A DNA stretch of 32,476 bases from Phycisphaerae bacterium (GCA_030372985.1 JAUCQB010000241.1:1-32476), one strand, 5' to 3'; counted from the stretch's first letter, positions 1-7,996 are shown. The notes: generated by a model from the sequence alone, not told the origin. Translations and numbers: made by a program.

Positions 1-16
1 TGTTTATAAGAGACAG
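1..16. other. Probable Nextera transposon-end (adapter) remnant
   Basis: The first 16 bases match the 3' part of the Tn5/Nextera mosaic end (TGTGTATAAGAGACAG) with a single mismatch (T for G at base 4). The YkgJ-like reading frame on the minus strand runs well conserved up to codon 19-17 and then enters this sequence, where family members normally continue differently. It is most likely untrimmed library adapter and marks a contig end. Confidence 0.8.
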
Positions 17-322
17 GAACGGCCAGGTCCGGCACTGCAACGGCCGCACCGGGTAGATCGAGCACCCTCGATGCCCATTGCCGGTCGAAACGAGGAATAC
101 GCAATCACCGTTCGCCTTCTCCACCAGCGAGTGCCTGAAACCGATCCGCCTGAGGTGCTCCTTGGCAAGCCACTCGTCTTGGCGACCGAGATAGACGGAA
201 ATCCGCCGAATCTCCTCGCGGGTCACCCAGACATACCCGGGCGGCCCCGTGCAGCAGTTGCCACACTGGCTGCAAGAGAAACGTAAACCGCAGGCATACC
301 ATTTGTTATGTGTGTTTCCCAC
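17..322 (-). CDS. YkgJ-family cysteine-cluster protein, 3' end cut off
   Basis: This frame has no ATG and reads from a GTG at 322-320 to the window edge. The visible 102 residues carry the hallmarks of the YkgJ/UPF0153 putative Fe-S or zinc cluster family (PF03692): the opening FSCSQCGNCCTGPPGYVWVT with CxxCxxCC spacing, a later DCVF, then GCSIYPVRP and QCRTWPF. These cysteine groups are the presumed metal ligands; the biochemical role of the family is not well defined. The GTG start is supported by a GAAGG about ten bases upstream, and an in-frame stop lies at 395-397. The last few residues and the C-terminus are missing because the sequence runs into adapter at base 16. Identity is fairly sure; the start codon is an inference. 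Confidence 0.8.
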
Positions 323-567
323 GGTGGTGTTTGCCCTTCGCGACACTTCGTGGATCGGGCTTGAGCGTCGACCAGATCCTTCGTTTCCGCTTTGTCATGC
401 CCGGCAAGTTTGGCGGGACTCCCCGGACGATGGTAAAATCTCCGGACCGGCGGAAAGTCGTACTCCCCGCTTAAGGATAGTCCGGATAAATTTCGATAGC
501 AATATCATTGGGGGGAGTCGAGGCGGCCTTCCGCAAGCCGCAACAGCGGGTTGTACCGAGGATTTGA

Positions 568-1335
568 ATGCCCTGGGACAAACTGCCCTACCTGTGTGTA
601 CTGGCAGTGCTGGTGACTGCCAGTTTTGGGATGCCAATCCCCGAGGATATCCCCCTGCTGACCGGCGGATGGCTGTGCTATCGAGGCCTGGCCGTCCTGC
701 CGATCATGATCGCCACCGGAATGCTGGGTGTGCTCACTGGTGACATCTGCCTATTCTTCATGGGTCGTCGATTCGGCCACCACATCGTCGAGCACCGTTT
801 CATGCGGCGGATCGTGAAGCCCTCCAGGCTGCTGCTGGCCGAGCACCTTTTCGAGCACCACGGCATCAAGATCATCTTCGCGGCTCGCTTTCTCCCGGGG
901 CTTCGAGCGATGGTCTTCCTCGCCAGCGGGGTTATGAAGGTGCCTTTCTGGAAATTCATCATCGTCAACGGCTCCGCCGCGTGCATCAGTGTTCCGACGC
1001 TGGTCGTTCTCGGTTGGTTCTTTGGCGCCCAGTTCGATCAGGTCAAGTCGGACGTCCGAATGGTCACCAACATTGTCGGATTCCTCGGGCTCATCGTTCT
1101 GGTTATCGCCGTGGGGCTCTACTTCCACCGGCGGTCCAGACAGTACCTTGCGGAGGCCGGTCCGGATGAGACGGTTGATGCCGACACCCTGGCACAATTG
1201 CCTCCCGGCGGGCATGTTGAGCACGCCCCTACTGCGGGCAAGCCTGCGGCGCCCATCTCCGTGTCAACCGTGTCCGAGCGGGTATCCCCGGCTCACACCG
1301 ATGCCTCGACCGCACAGGTTGCGGGCGGGGTTTGA
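568..1335 (+). CDS. DedA/VTT-domain inner-membrane protein
   Basis: This 255-residue protein fits the DedA (SNARE-associated/VTT, PF09335) family, whose better-studied members are undecaprenyl-phosphate or phospholipid flippases needed for envelope homeostasis. Visible family marks are the re-entrant loop PIPEDIPLLTGG with E26, an acidic residue in GD59I, and the signature ARFLPGLRAMVFLASG with R107 and R113, whose six-residue spacing matches the essential arginine pair of E. coli YqjA. Hydrophobic segments lie near residues 8-20, 40-62, 100-120, 128-152 and 166-186. The last 65 residues form a Pro/Ala/Thr-rich tail without recognisable domain, which is unusual for the family. GAGG lies seven bases before the ATG. 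An A+T-rich stretch at about 481-510 upstream may hold its promoter, but I see no clear -35/-10 pair. Confidence 0.88.
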   Translation: MPWDKLPYLCVLAVLVTASFGMPIPEDIPLLTGGWLCYRGLAVLPIMIATGMLGVLTGDICLFFMGRRFGHHIVEHRFMRRIVKPSRLLLAEHLFEHHGIKIIFAARFLPGLRAMVFLASGVMKVPFWKFIIVNGSAACISVPTLVVLGWFFGAQFDQVKSDVRMVTNIVGFLGLIVLVIAVGLYFHRRSRQYLAEAGPDETVDADTLAQLPPGGHVEHAPTAGKPAAPISVSTVSERVSPAHTDASTAQVAGGV

Positions 1336-1506
1336 CCCCCGTTTTCCTGAGAACACGGAGAGCCGCTCATCGGGGCTGCTGGCAGCCTGTTCAGAAATGC
1401 CCCTCGAAGTGCGGTCAGGCCAAGTGTTTCCTGTATAACATACTGATGAGCCGGCTGCTTCGAGGTGTCCGGACGCACAGCCCGACGACTACTGTGAGGA
1501 ACAAGA

Positions 1507-3597
1507 ATGGGAAGGACGTGGACCACGACGGCGTTGATCGTGGCATTCTTGACCGCAACCGGCGGCTCGATTGCCCAGACTGCAGATCGGCCGGCGACCG
1601 CTGTCGTCGAGATTTCGCCGCAGGACCGGGAAATGCCCGTGTGGCCTGAGATCATCGGCATCAACCTCGACTACGGCGGGTCAGCGGCCCTCAAGCGGCC
1701 TGAAGCGATGGATGCGGTCAAGAAGATCGGCATCAAGTCGATCCGTTTTCCCAACGGGTGCGAGGCGGACCGCTACGACTGGAAGGCCGACAACACGCGG
1801 AAGATGACCGTCGAGCAGTTCCTGGCCTTTTGCGAAGCCGTCGGGGCCGAGCCTTACTACACGCTCAACTTGCAGGGCGGGACGGAAGGCCTGCCCGGTC
1901 CACCACCGCCCGGAGCACCGCTGGCTGAGATCATTCGCTATCGACACACGGCCCCCAATCCCTGTGGATACACCGACTATTACTTCGGGACCCTGGCCGA
2001 GACCCTGGATCTGGTCCGCAAGTACACGATCGAGCGGGCTCTGGCCGGCCGACTTCCGATCACCTGTTACGAGATGGGCAACGAGAACTGGGGCCAGGCT
2101 CCCACGGACTGGCCGCCCGAGCATTATGCTGCCACCGTGGCCGCGTACGCCCGGGCCATGCGCAAACTCGTGGCCGACGCTGTCGCGCAACACGAATCGC
2201 TCAAGAACCTGAAGCTCTGGATCACCGCCGTGGGTTATCCTCTGATGGGCAACAACCAGGACCCGCTGCAGGCCACCCATCACGACATCAACGTCCGCTG
2301 GACGCGGGAGGTGAACCAGCTTTACGAAGGGGGATTGATCGATGCGGCGCAGGATCATTTCTATCCCTACAGCGTCGAAGGGACCGATCTGCTGGTCTGG
2401 TCGCACCACAACCTGCAGAACATCCTTTGCGGCCGGCGCGGCGTGGCCAACCCCGCTCTCGGCGGGTATCTCGATGAGGCCATCGCCTACCGCTCGCCCA
2501 TCGAGATCACCGAGTGGAACCTCAAGTGCTGGGGCGGGCGGCGAAAGTCGACGCTTGAGGCGAGGAATCTTGATTTCGAACAGGACATGAGCGGCTGGAA
2601 GGTCGCCGTCCGAGCCGCGGGCAGCACCGCCACAGTATCTGAAACTGCCGGCCGTCGAGGAAGCGGCCTTCGCCTCAGAACCAGCTCATCGGCCGACGCG
2701 TCGGTATCGGTGTCACAGGTCTTCGAGTGGAAAGACAAGAAAGCCACCGGCATCCAGGGCGCGGCCTGGGTTCGCACACTGCATCCCGATCGCGTTTCTG
2801 CTCAACTGACCACCCTCGGCCCTCAGAGTCGTCCTGCCGAGCCGCTCTCAGAAACCGGCAGCCGGACAGCATGGCGAGCCAACCACTGGCACAGAATCGT
2901 CTTCGGCGGCAAGGTGCCCGCAGCGGCGACTCATCTCGCGGTGAACTTCGCACTTTCCGGGGCCAATGCCGAAGCTGACATCGATGGCGTCGAGCTCTAC
3001 TACTGGGACAACGAGGCCGGTCTCATGCCGGCCGCCGCCGACACCGCCGCTCAGCAACTCCTGCTGGTCGACGCGTTTCGGGTGATGATCAGCCACGGCA
3101 TCCGCCGGGCCCACCTGCACCACCTCTTCGGGGCCTACCCCTGCGGCATCATGTACACCGACGGCCGCACTAAGGACAACTACAAGGTCTTTGAGTTCTA
3201 TGCCGGCGGCCTGGGCACCCACACGGTTCGTACGCAGGTGACCTGTGACACATTCAACTTCGATAGCCAGGGCGACAAGTATGCGACCGCCTTCAACGCC
3301 CTGGCCCCCGACGTCAAGAACGTCCCGATCATCTCCGCCTTGGCGATGCGCGATGAGAATTCGCTGTACGTCGTGGTGTTGAACCGCTCCACGGATGAGC
3401 CGGTCGATCTGGCATTGCGGGTCCGGGATGCACGGCTGGGTGCGGGTTTCGTGCGGACCTTGACGTGCGAGGACATGGACCGGCCTGGCCTCCAATTGGC
3501 AACGCAGGACCTCCCCTCCGGCCCACCGGCCACCTACGGCATGGCCGCCCAGTCGGCCTGTCTGTTCAAGTTTGCCTTGGGTCGGCGGACTCATTGA
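1507..3597 (+). CDS. Exported clan GH-A hydrolase, arabinofuranosidase (GH51)-like, with inserted CBM-like domain
   Basis: The 696-residue product starts with a signal peptide (about 1-24, ending SIAQTA). A TIM-barrel glycoside hydrolase of clan GH-A follows: RFPNGCEADRYDW at 80-92, the acid/base motif YEMGNENWG with E193, and the nucleophile strand EITEWN with E336. Motif order and style resemble GH51 alpha-L-arabinofuranosidases, but substrate cannot be read from sequence. Residues about 349-502 look like a CBM4/9-type jelly roll (NLDFEQDMSGWKV at the start, DIDGVELYYWD at the end) placed between the nucleophile strand and the rest of the barrel, which resumes near 510 with LVDAFRVMISHGIRRAHLHH. 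A beta-sandwich closes the protein (about 600-694). The next gene, 199 bases downstream on the same strand, is a sugar-type symporter, suggesting release and uptake of the same sugar. Confidence 0.8.
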   Translation: MGRTWTTTALIVAFLTATGGSIAQTADRPATAVVEISPQDREMPVWPEIIGINLDYGGSAALKRPEAMDAVKKIGIKSIRFPNGCEADRYDWKADNTRKMTVEQFLAFCEAVGAEPYYTLNLQGGTEGLPGPPPPGAPLAEIIRYRHTAPNPCGYTDYYFGTLAETLDLVRKYTIERALAGRLPITCYEMGNENWGQAPTDWPPEHYAATVAAYARAMRKLVADAVAQHESLKNLKLWITAVGYPLMGNNQDPLQATHHDINVRWTREVNQLYEGGLIDAAQDHFYPYSVEGTDLLVWSHHNLQNILCGRRGVANPALGGYLDEAIAYRSPIEITEWNLKCWGGRRKSTLEARNLDFEQDMSGWKVAVRAAGSTATVSETAGRRGSGLRLRTSSSADASVSVSQVFEWKDKKATGIQGAAWVRTLHPDRVSAQLTTLGPQSRPAEPLSETGSRTAWRANHWHRIVFGGKVPAAATHLAVNFALSGANAEADIDGVELYYWDNEAGLMPAAADTAAQQLLLVDAFRVMISHGIRRAHLHHLFGAYPCGIMYTDGRTKDNYKVFEFYAGGLGTHTVRTQVTCDTFNFDSQGDKYATAFNALAPDVKNVPIISALAMRDENSLYVVVLNRSTDEPVDLALRVRDARLGAGFVRTLTCEDMDRPGLQLATQDLPSGPPATYGMAAQSACLFKFALGRRTH

Positions 3598-3796
3598 GAA
3601 ACGAGCGGTCGGTCTCGCTGCACCTGTCTCGCGAGGTATTGCGGCCTGCTGCGGCCGAAGCCGTATTCGCACCGCTCGCCGCCGGTTTGGGATCCGGGCA
3701 ATCGACGCTTATCATGTTGCCGCATCGCTCCGGACTGGGCGACTCGTGAAGTCGGGCAGCCGGCATACCAGGCAAAGGCGTCACGGAGACGACCGA

Positions 3797-5395
3797 ATGG
3801 AGTTCGCACTCAGCCGACTCGATCTCTCGATTATCGTCGCTTCGCTGGCCGCTGTGGTCGCCGTCGGCTTCTGGGCCTCGCGCAGGCAGGACAAGACGGC
3901 CCGCGGCTACTTCTTGGCCTCCGGCCGTCTGCCCTGGTGGATCATCGGCTCGGCCTTCGTCTCCACCAGCGTCTCCAGCGAACAGATCGTCGGCACCGTC
4001 GGGGCCGCGTACGAGCACGGCATGGGTATCGCCAACTGGGAATGGTGCAGCCTGCCGGTCTACACGCTGCTGATGATCTTCTTCATCCCGGTGTACCTCA
4101 GGAACCGCGTCACGACCGTCTCGGAGTTCCTCCATCGCCGCTATGGGACGGCCTGCGGCAACTTCTACAGCTACGTGATGCTCTTCGCCTACGTGTTTAT
4201 CTTCCTGGTCCCGGTGCTGTATGGCGGAACGCTGGCGATTTCCGGTCTGACCGGCTGGCCGTTCTACGTCGTACTCTGGGCGACGGTCCTGATTGTCGCC
4301 GCCTACACCGTCAAGGGCGGTTTGGCATCGGTGATGTGGACCGACGCGATGCAGTGTCTGATGCTCGTCGGTGGAGGAGTCCTGCTGTTCTTCGCTGCCC
4401 TGGGCAAGATTGATGGCGGCTGGAGCGCGATGATCGCGGCCAATCCCGACCGTTTTCACCTCTACCGGCCCGCTGGCGACGAGGCCGCACCTTTTCTCGG
4501 CCTGGTCACCGCCATGTTCGGTGTCATTCTGTTCTACCAGGCCGGAAACCAGGTGATGATCCAGCGGGTGCTCGGGGCCCGCAGCGAATGGGACGGCTAC
4601 ACGGGCATCATCTTCGCCGGTTTCGTCAATTTCATCCGTCCACTCGTGACCTGCTTCCTCGGATTGATTGTCTACCACTGGATCCATGTGATGCACATGG
4701 CCGATCCGTTGCCGGACAGGGATCTGGCCTTCCCCTCTGCCTTGCGCATGCTGGCCCCCGACTGGGGCCTGCGCGGAATCGTGCTCGCCGGCTTCCTGGC
4801 GGCGGTCATGTCCACGCTGAGCGCCCTGTCCAACTCCACCGCGACGCTCTTTGCTCTGGACGTCTACCGCAAGTGGCTGCGCCCTCATGCGAATGATGCC
4901 GAGACCGTCCGCGCCGGCCGCATCGCCTCACTTCTGGCCCTGGTCATCGCCGCTCTCGTCGCCCCAAGCGTCGCCCACCTCGGCGGGATCTTCAAATACT
5001 TTCAGCAGGGTGTGACCTATCTCTCGACGCCGTTCCTGTCGGCGCTGTTCCTCGGTATCCTCTGGAAGCGCACCAACTCCCAGGGCGGTCTCTTTGCCCT
5101 CTTCGGCGGCACGGCGATCCAGGCCGCGATGGTCGCGGGTTTCTACCTGGCTGGTATCAAGCTCCACTGGCTGTATGTGGCTTTCTTCGCCCAGGTGCTG
5201 ACCATCGCCGGCGCGATCATCGTCTCGCTGCGCTATCCGCCTCCACCGGCCGAGCGATGGGAGCCGTTCAGTTGGAGCCCGGCTCTGCTGATGCATCGAA
5301 CCGATGCCGCTCCGCGCCCGTGGTACCAGAGCCTCATACTCTGGTTTTCCATCTACGCCGCAATCTGGTTTTATCTCTACTGGCGATACTGGTAG
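3797..5395 (+). CDS. Sodium:solute symporter (SSS/SGLT family)
   Basis: I place the start at the ATG at 3797, preceded by GGAG (3785-3788); the frame is open further upstream but that part has no family character. The 532-residue product matches the length and pattern of SSS symporters (PF00474): an N-terminal membrane segment followed by GFWASRRQDKTARGYFLASG, the signature GSAFVSTSVSSEQIVGTVGA, and about thirteen hydrophobic helices, with a last helix at the extreme C-terminus (LILWFSIYAAIWFYLYW). Family members couple Na+ entry to uptake of sugars, amino acids or other solutes. Because it follows a secreted arabinofuranosidase-like hydrolase, a mono- or oligosaccharide is the likely cargo (inference). 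It ends in TAG, so TAG acts as a true stop in this genome. Confidence 0.88.
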   Translation: MEFALSRLDLSIIVASLAAVVAVGFWASRRQDKTARGYFLASGRLPWWIIGSAFVSTSVSSEQIVGTVGAAYEHGMGIANWEWCSLPVYTLLMIFFIPVYLRNRVTTVSEFLHRRYGTACGNFYSYVMLFAYVFIFLVPVLYGGTLAISGLTGWPFYVVLWATVLIVAAYTVKGGLASVMWTDAMQCLMLVGGGVLLFFAALGKIDGGWSAMIAANPDRFHLYRPAGDEAAPFLGLVTAMFGVILFYQAGNQVMIQRVLGARSEWDGYTGIIFAGFVNFIRPLVTCFLGLIVYHWIHVMHMADPLPDRDLAFPSALRMLAPDWGLRGIVLAGFLAAVMSTLSALSNSTATLFALDVYRKWLRPHANDAETVRAGRIASLLALVIAALVAPSVAHLGGIFKYFQQGVTYLSTPFLSALFLGILWKRTNSQGGLFALFGGTAIQAAMVAGFYLAGIKLHWLYVAFFAQVLTIAGAIIVSLRYPPPPAERWEPFSWSPALLMHRTDAAPRPWYQSLILWFSIYAAIWFYLYWRYW

Positions 5396-5414
5396 CGGGG
5401 CAGGCCGTCGGACT

Positions 5415-5454
5415 GTTAGACGGTTAGACCGTTAGGCCGGTAGACTCTTAGGCT
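5415..5454. repeat. Five tandem 8-bp units, consensus GTTAGRCC
   Basis: Units begin at 5415, 5423, 5431, 5439 and 5447 with exact 8-base spacing: GTTAGACG, GTTAGACC, GTTAGGCC, GGTAGACT, CTTAGGCT. They lie between convergent genes, 20 bases after the symporter stop. The period is exact while the units have drifted. Confidence 0.85.
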
Positions 5455-5521
5455 GCTGGGAAAGCATGGAGGGAGCAACCTGCGAGACGGTCACATGGCG
5501 GGGCGCGCTCCGCCTGCCATT

Positions 5522-5579
5522 CTGAACCCTGAACCTCGCCAAGACGAGTCTCGCCTGCAGCGGATCTCCACCCTGAACC
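5522..5579. repeat. CTGAACC heptamer repeats
   Basis: Two directly abutting copies of CTGAACC occupy 5522-5535, and a third lies at 5573-5579, next to the stop codon of the GH172-family gene. On the minus strand this reads as repeats of GGTTCAG. It shares the intergenic gap with the octamer array 70 bases to the left. Confidence 0.7.
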
Positions 5580-5580
5580 C

Positions 5581-6690
5581 TCAGATCACCTCCAGATAAT
5601 CCTTGTCGGGTAGCTTCGGGAACGGAGCGGTCGGCAGCGTCTGGTACCAGTAGGCCACCGAGGCGATGTCGTCCTGCATGGGCAGGTAGCGGCCGTGGCT
5701 TCGCCAGCCGAGGGCCTGCATGGTGACCCGCAAGTCCTTGTCGAAGCGGACCGGGTCCATGATGTGCCAGCGGTAGAGGCCAAAACGGGTGTTGGAGTCA
5801 TAGACGCCGTCTGGCCGGATGACTTGCGGCATGCCCGCATACGGTGTCGAGTATTCCTGGTACTGCTCGCCCTTGCCCTCGCGAGTGCTGCCCGGCCCCT
5901 TGTTGACGATGAAGCAATACGAGCCGCAGAAGTAGTCCTCGGTGCCGGTCCCGCAGATGGTCGGCCACTGGGTGTCGCCGTCCATGAAGAACTTGATCTC
6001 GCCTTCGCCCCACCAGCCGTTGTTGTTGACCCCCCAGGCCATATAGGTGCCGACATACTGCCCCTTGCCTTTGAGCCCGTCGACGATGGTGTAATCGGTC
6101 TTGTACGGCAGGGGGTTGGAGCGGCGGAACTGGGCGTGGAAGTAGGCCGCGTCCTCGGGCACGTCGGTCAGCGTGTAGTTGATCTGGTAGAACAGCACCA
6201 TCTCCTTTTCGTCGAGGTTCGTATAGGTGATGCGGCATTTCTTGCGGAAGGGCATCTCCCAGTAGCAGTTGAACGCGCTGCCGGGGTTGACGCACACGGC
6301 CAGCGAATTGACGTGGGCATAGCGGCCCCAGCCGCAGGCGAAGAAGTCGCCGATCGGGCACTCGACCGACGGAATCGCCTGGTCGTCCCAGTAGATCCGC
6401 AGAATCTGCATCCGCCACGGACCGGTCGGGGTCATCCAGATCTGTTGGATGGCGCCCGGGCCTTCGATGTTAGCTAGTTCGCGCTCCTGCCTGGCCGCGA
6501 TCTTGATCGCCGGCGAGATCTTCCAGCCCTGCCCGAGTTCGCGGGCGGCCTCCTTACCGAGCCCCTCGGTGGCCATGCCGCCCTTGCCCTTCTCGCCGGT
6601 GAAATTCTCCGGGCTGATCGATCGGGTCTTGGCGTTCGACAGGCGTGAGAGGTTGCCCAGGTGCATACCCAATCCGTTGAATGATGACAT
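5581..6690 (-). CDS. DUF2961 / GH172-family protein
   Basis: The 369-residue protein matches the DUF2961 family (PF11175), now CAZy GH172, whose characterised members act on alpha-D-fructofuranosyl or D-arabinofuranosyl linkages. Family marks visible are an early region ending GPGAIQQIWMTP (77-88), RIYWDDQAIPSVECPIGDFF (98-117), GWWGEGEIKFFMDGD (225-239) and TICGTGTEDYFCGSY (244-258). The glutamates in the last two motifs (E229/E231 and E251) sit where the family's two catalytic carboxylates are expected; the exact pairing needs a structure alignment. No signal peptide is visible, so it is probably cytoplasmic and would act on imported oligosaccharides. GGAG lies about seven bases before the ATG. 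It converges on the symporter gene. Confidence 0.85.
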   Translation of the reverse strand: MSSFNGLGMHLGNLSRLSNAKTRSISPENFTGEKGKGGMATEGLGKEAARELGQGWKISPAIKIAARQERELANIEGPGAIQQIWMTPTGPWRMQILRIYWDDQAIPSVECPIGDFFACGWGRYAHVNSLAVCVNPGSAFNCYWEMPFRKKCRITYTNLDEKEMVLFYQINYTLTDVPEDAAYFHAQFRRSNPLPYKTDYTIVDGLKGKGQYVGTYMAWGVNNNGWWGEGEIKFFMDGDTQWPTICGTGTEDYFCGSYCFIVNKGPGSTREGKGEQYQEYSTPYAGMPQVIRPDGVYDSNTRFGLYRWHIMDPVRFDKDLRVTMQALGWRSHGRYLPMQDDIASVAYWYQTLPTAPFPKLPDKDYLEVI

Positions 6691-6903
6691 AATTGACTCC
6701 GCAATACATGTTCCGAAAGCTATTTGGCTGTTGGCTCTTCGCTATCACCCGTTGCCACGACTCCGCGGTTCCTCGTGGTCAGCTTTCATCTCCGCTCCGC
6801 TTGCCGCCCAGAACCGTGGGCAGTCAACTCCCGGCCCCGAAGAGCGGGAAATACGGGCGGCAATTCTACGGGTCCGCCGGGTCTTGAGCAATTGGTGTGG
6901 CTG

Positions 6904-6933
6904 TTGCCAATGGGCGGCCCAGATAGGTATAAT
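6904..6933 (+). promoter_or_regulatory. Promoter of the toxin-antitoxin operon
   Basis: A -35 element TTGCCA (6904-6909) and a perfect -10 TATAAT (6928-6933) are separated by 18 bases. Transcription would start near 6940, about 40 bases before the antitoxin ATG at 6981. Confidence 0.7.
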
Positions 6934-6956
6934 ATCGTGTGTACGAAATCGTGTGG
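6934..6956 (+). promoter_or_regulatory. Operator-like repeats next to the TA promoter
   Basis: ATCGTGTG occurs twice (6934-6941 and 6948-6955) at a 14-base interval. Between them lies TACGAA, so the region also reads TCGT-ACGA-TCGT as overlapping inverted half-sites. It starts immediately after the -10 box and covers the expected transcription start, the usual place for an autoregulatory TA operator. Binding is an inference. Confidence 0.55.
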
Positions 6957-6980
6957 AGTCTCGCAAGCGGAGCGCGGGCC

Positions 6981-7253
6981 ATGGCGGTCACATTCTCACT
7001 ACCCGAAGCAATGGAGCAAGCTCTTCGCAAGGAGCTTGGCGACCTCGACCAAGTTGCCAAGGAGTCGCTGGCGGTAGAGCTGTACCGGCAAGGGCAGATC
7101 AGCATCGGGGCTCTGGCAAGGCTGTTGGGGATGGGCGTCATTGAGGCCGACGCGTGGCTGGCCAGGCACGGTGTTCCGCTGAACTACTCCAGCGAGGATC
7201 TCGAACGGGATCACAAGGCTCTTGATCGGCTCTTTGCGGAACGGCCGCAATGA
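6981..7253 (+). CDS. UPF0175-family antitoxin
   Basis: This 90-residue protein resembles UPF0175 (PF03683) antitoxins that pair with DUF3368 PIN toxins. It begins with a beta-strand-like AVTFSLP segment and a helix, followed by a helix-turn-helix-like part (GQISIGALARLLGMGVIEADAWLARHG split over 37-63) and ends with the typical HGVPLNYSSEDLERD. The ATG at 6981 is chosen because GGAG lies eight bases upstream and family members start with a short hydrophobic strand; a GTG at 6939 is in frame but has no such support. Its stop overlaps the toxin start (ATGA), implying translational coupling. It is expected to neutralise the PIN protein and to repress its own promoter. Confidence 0.85.
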   Translation: MAVTFSLPEAMEQALRKELGDLDQVAKESLAVELYRQGQISIGALARLLGMGVIEADAWLARHGVPLNYSSEDLERDHKALDRLFAERPQ

Positions 7254-7762
7254 TCGTTGTTGCCGATACATCACCACTCAATTACCTTGTGATCGTTCAG
7301 TACACGCACGTTCTCCCCAGCCTCTTTGGCCGTGTTCTCATCCCTCCCGCTGTTGCGAATGAACTCGGTCATCCAGCAGCTCCCCCCGAAGTCCGCGATT
7401 TCATCAAGTCGCCTCCTGAGTGGCTGGAGATCCGGCGACCGCAGGCCAGTGATCCATCTTTGTGCTGCCTGGGCGACGGCGAGATTGAGGCGATCAGCTT
7501 GGCCCTCGAATTGAGGGCTGAGCTTCTGCTTACCGACGACCTGGAGGCCCGTCAGGTGGCCCTCATGCGACACATTGAGGTTGCGGGGACGCTGGGCGTC
7601 CTGGCAAGAGCGGCCTCGAAAGGCCTGATCGATCTGCCGCAGACCATCGCCGAGTTGCGGAAGACTACGTTCCGGATGCCTCGGGGGATCGTCGAACGAA
7701 TGTTGAGTGAGGTGCAGCCAAATCCGGGAAGCTCGCGGCGGGATGTGACTCACGGGCAGTAA
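7250..7762 (+). CDS. DUF3368 PIN-domain ribonuclease toxin
   Basis: The 170-residue product is a PIN-domain protein of the DUF3368 (PF11848) type. It shows the acidic active-site residues in order: D6 in VVADTSPLNYL, E38 in PPAVANELG, the GDGEIEAISLALE helix with E78/E80, and D96/D97 in LLTDDLEAR. PIN toxins are Mg2+/Mn2+-dependent RNases that usually cut tRNA or mRNA when the antitoxin is lost. The C-terminus (about 128-170) is longer and more charged than the core domain requires. It is translated from an ATGA overlap with the antitoxin, and all acidic residues are intact, so the module looks functional. Confidence 0.85.
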   Translation: MIVVADTSPLNYLVIVQYTHVLPSLFGRVLIPPAVANELGHPAAPPEVRDFIKSPPEWLEIRRPQASDPSLCCLGDGEIEAISLALELRAELLLTDDLEARQVALMRHIEVAGTLGVLARAASKGLIDLPQTIAELRKTTFRMPRGIVERMLSEVQPNPGSSRRDVTHGQ

Positions 7763-7991
7763 CCGTGATCAGGGTTCTGCTCAGATCAGTCTGGGCCAGA
7801 CGACGCAGGCTTTCCGAAGGATGCCAGGTCAACTCGTGCCGCCGCTCCTGCGGTACGCCATCGTGAAATCCAACAAGCAGACGGGCAACATGGGTAGTCA
7901 GTGACCCCTCGCCCCGCTCCGCGAAGTGCTTGATCCCCCAATTCACAAGTTCGATGTCATTGTCGGTGTACGTCTCATCAAGAATTGACAC
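7665..7991 (-). CDS. Possible small protein of unknown function
   Basis: An open frame of 108 codons starts at a GTG just after the stop of the disrupted hydrolase gene at 7997. The first 75 or so residues (SILDETYTDNDIELVNWGI, then GFHDGVPQERRHELTW) have a protein-like composition. The last 30 lie opposite the PIN toxin coding end and look like antisense. I do not recognise a family. The frame may be a real short gene whose 3' end overlaps the convergent toxin gene, or a chance ORF in the remnant of a longer gene. Confidence 0.25.
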   Translation of the reverse strand: MSILDETYTDNDIELVNWGIKHFAERGEGSLTTHVARLLVGFHDGVPQERRHELTWHPSESLRRLAQTDLSRTLITVTARESHPAASFPDLAAPHSTFVRRSPEASGT

Positions 7992-7996
7992 ACTTT

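Noticed and set aside
3566..4888. Minus-strand frame of 440 codons opposite the symporter
   Set aside because: Composition is that of an antisense shadow (Gly, Arg, His, Asp repeats), while the plus-strand symporter is clear.
5415..5579. CRISPR array from the short repeats near 5.5 kb
   Set aside because: Units are only 7-8 bases with no spacers of regular length and no cas genes nearby.
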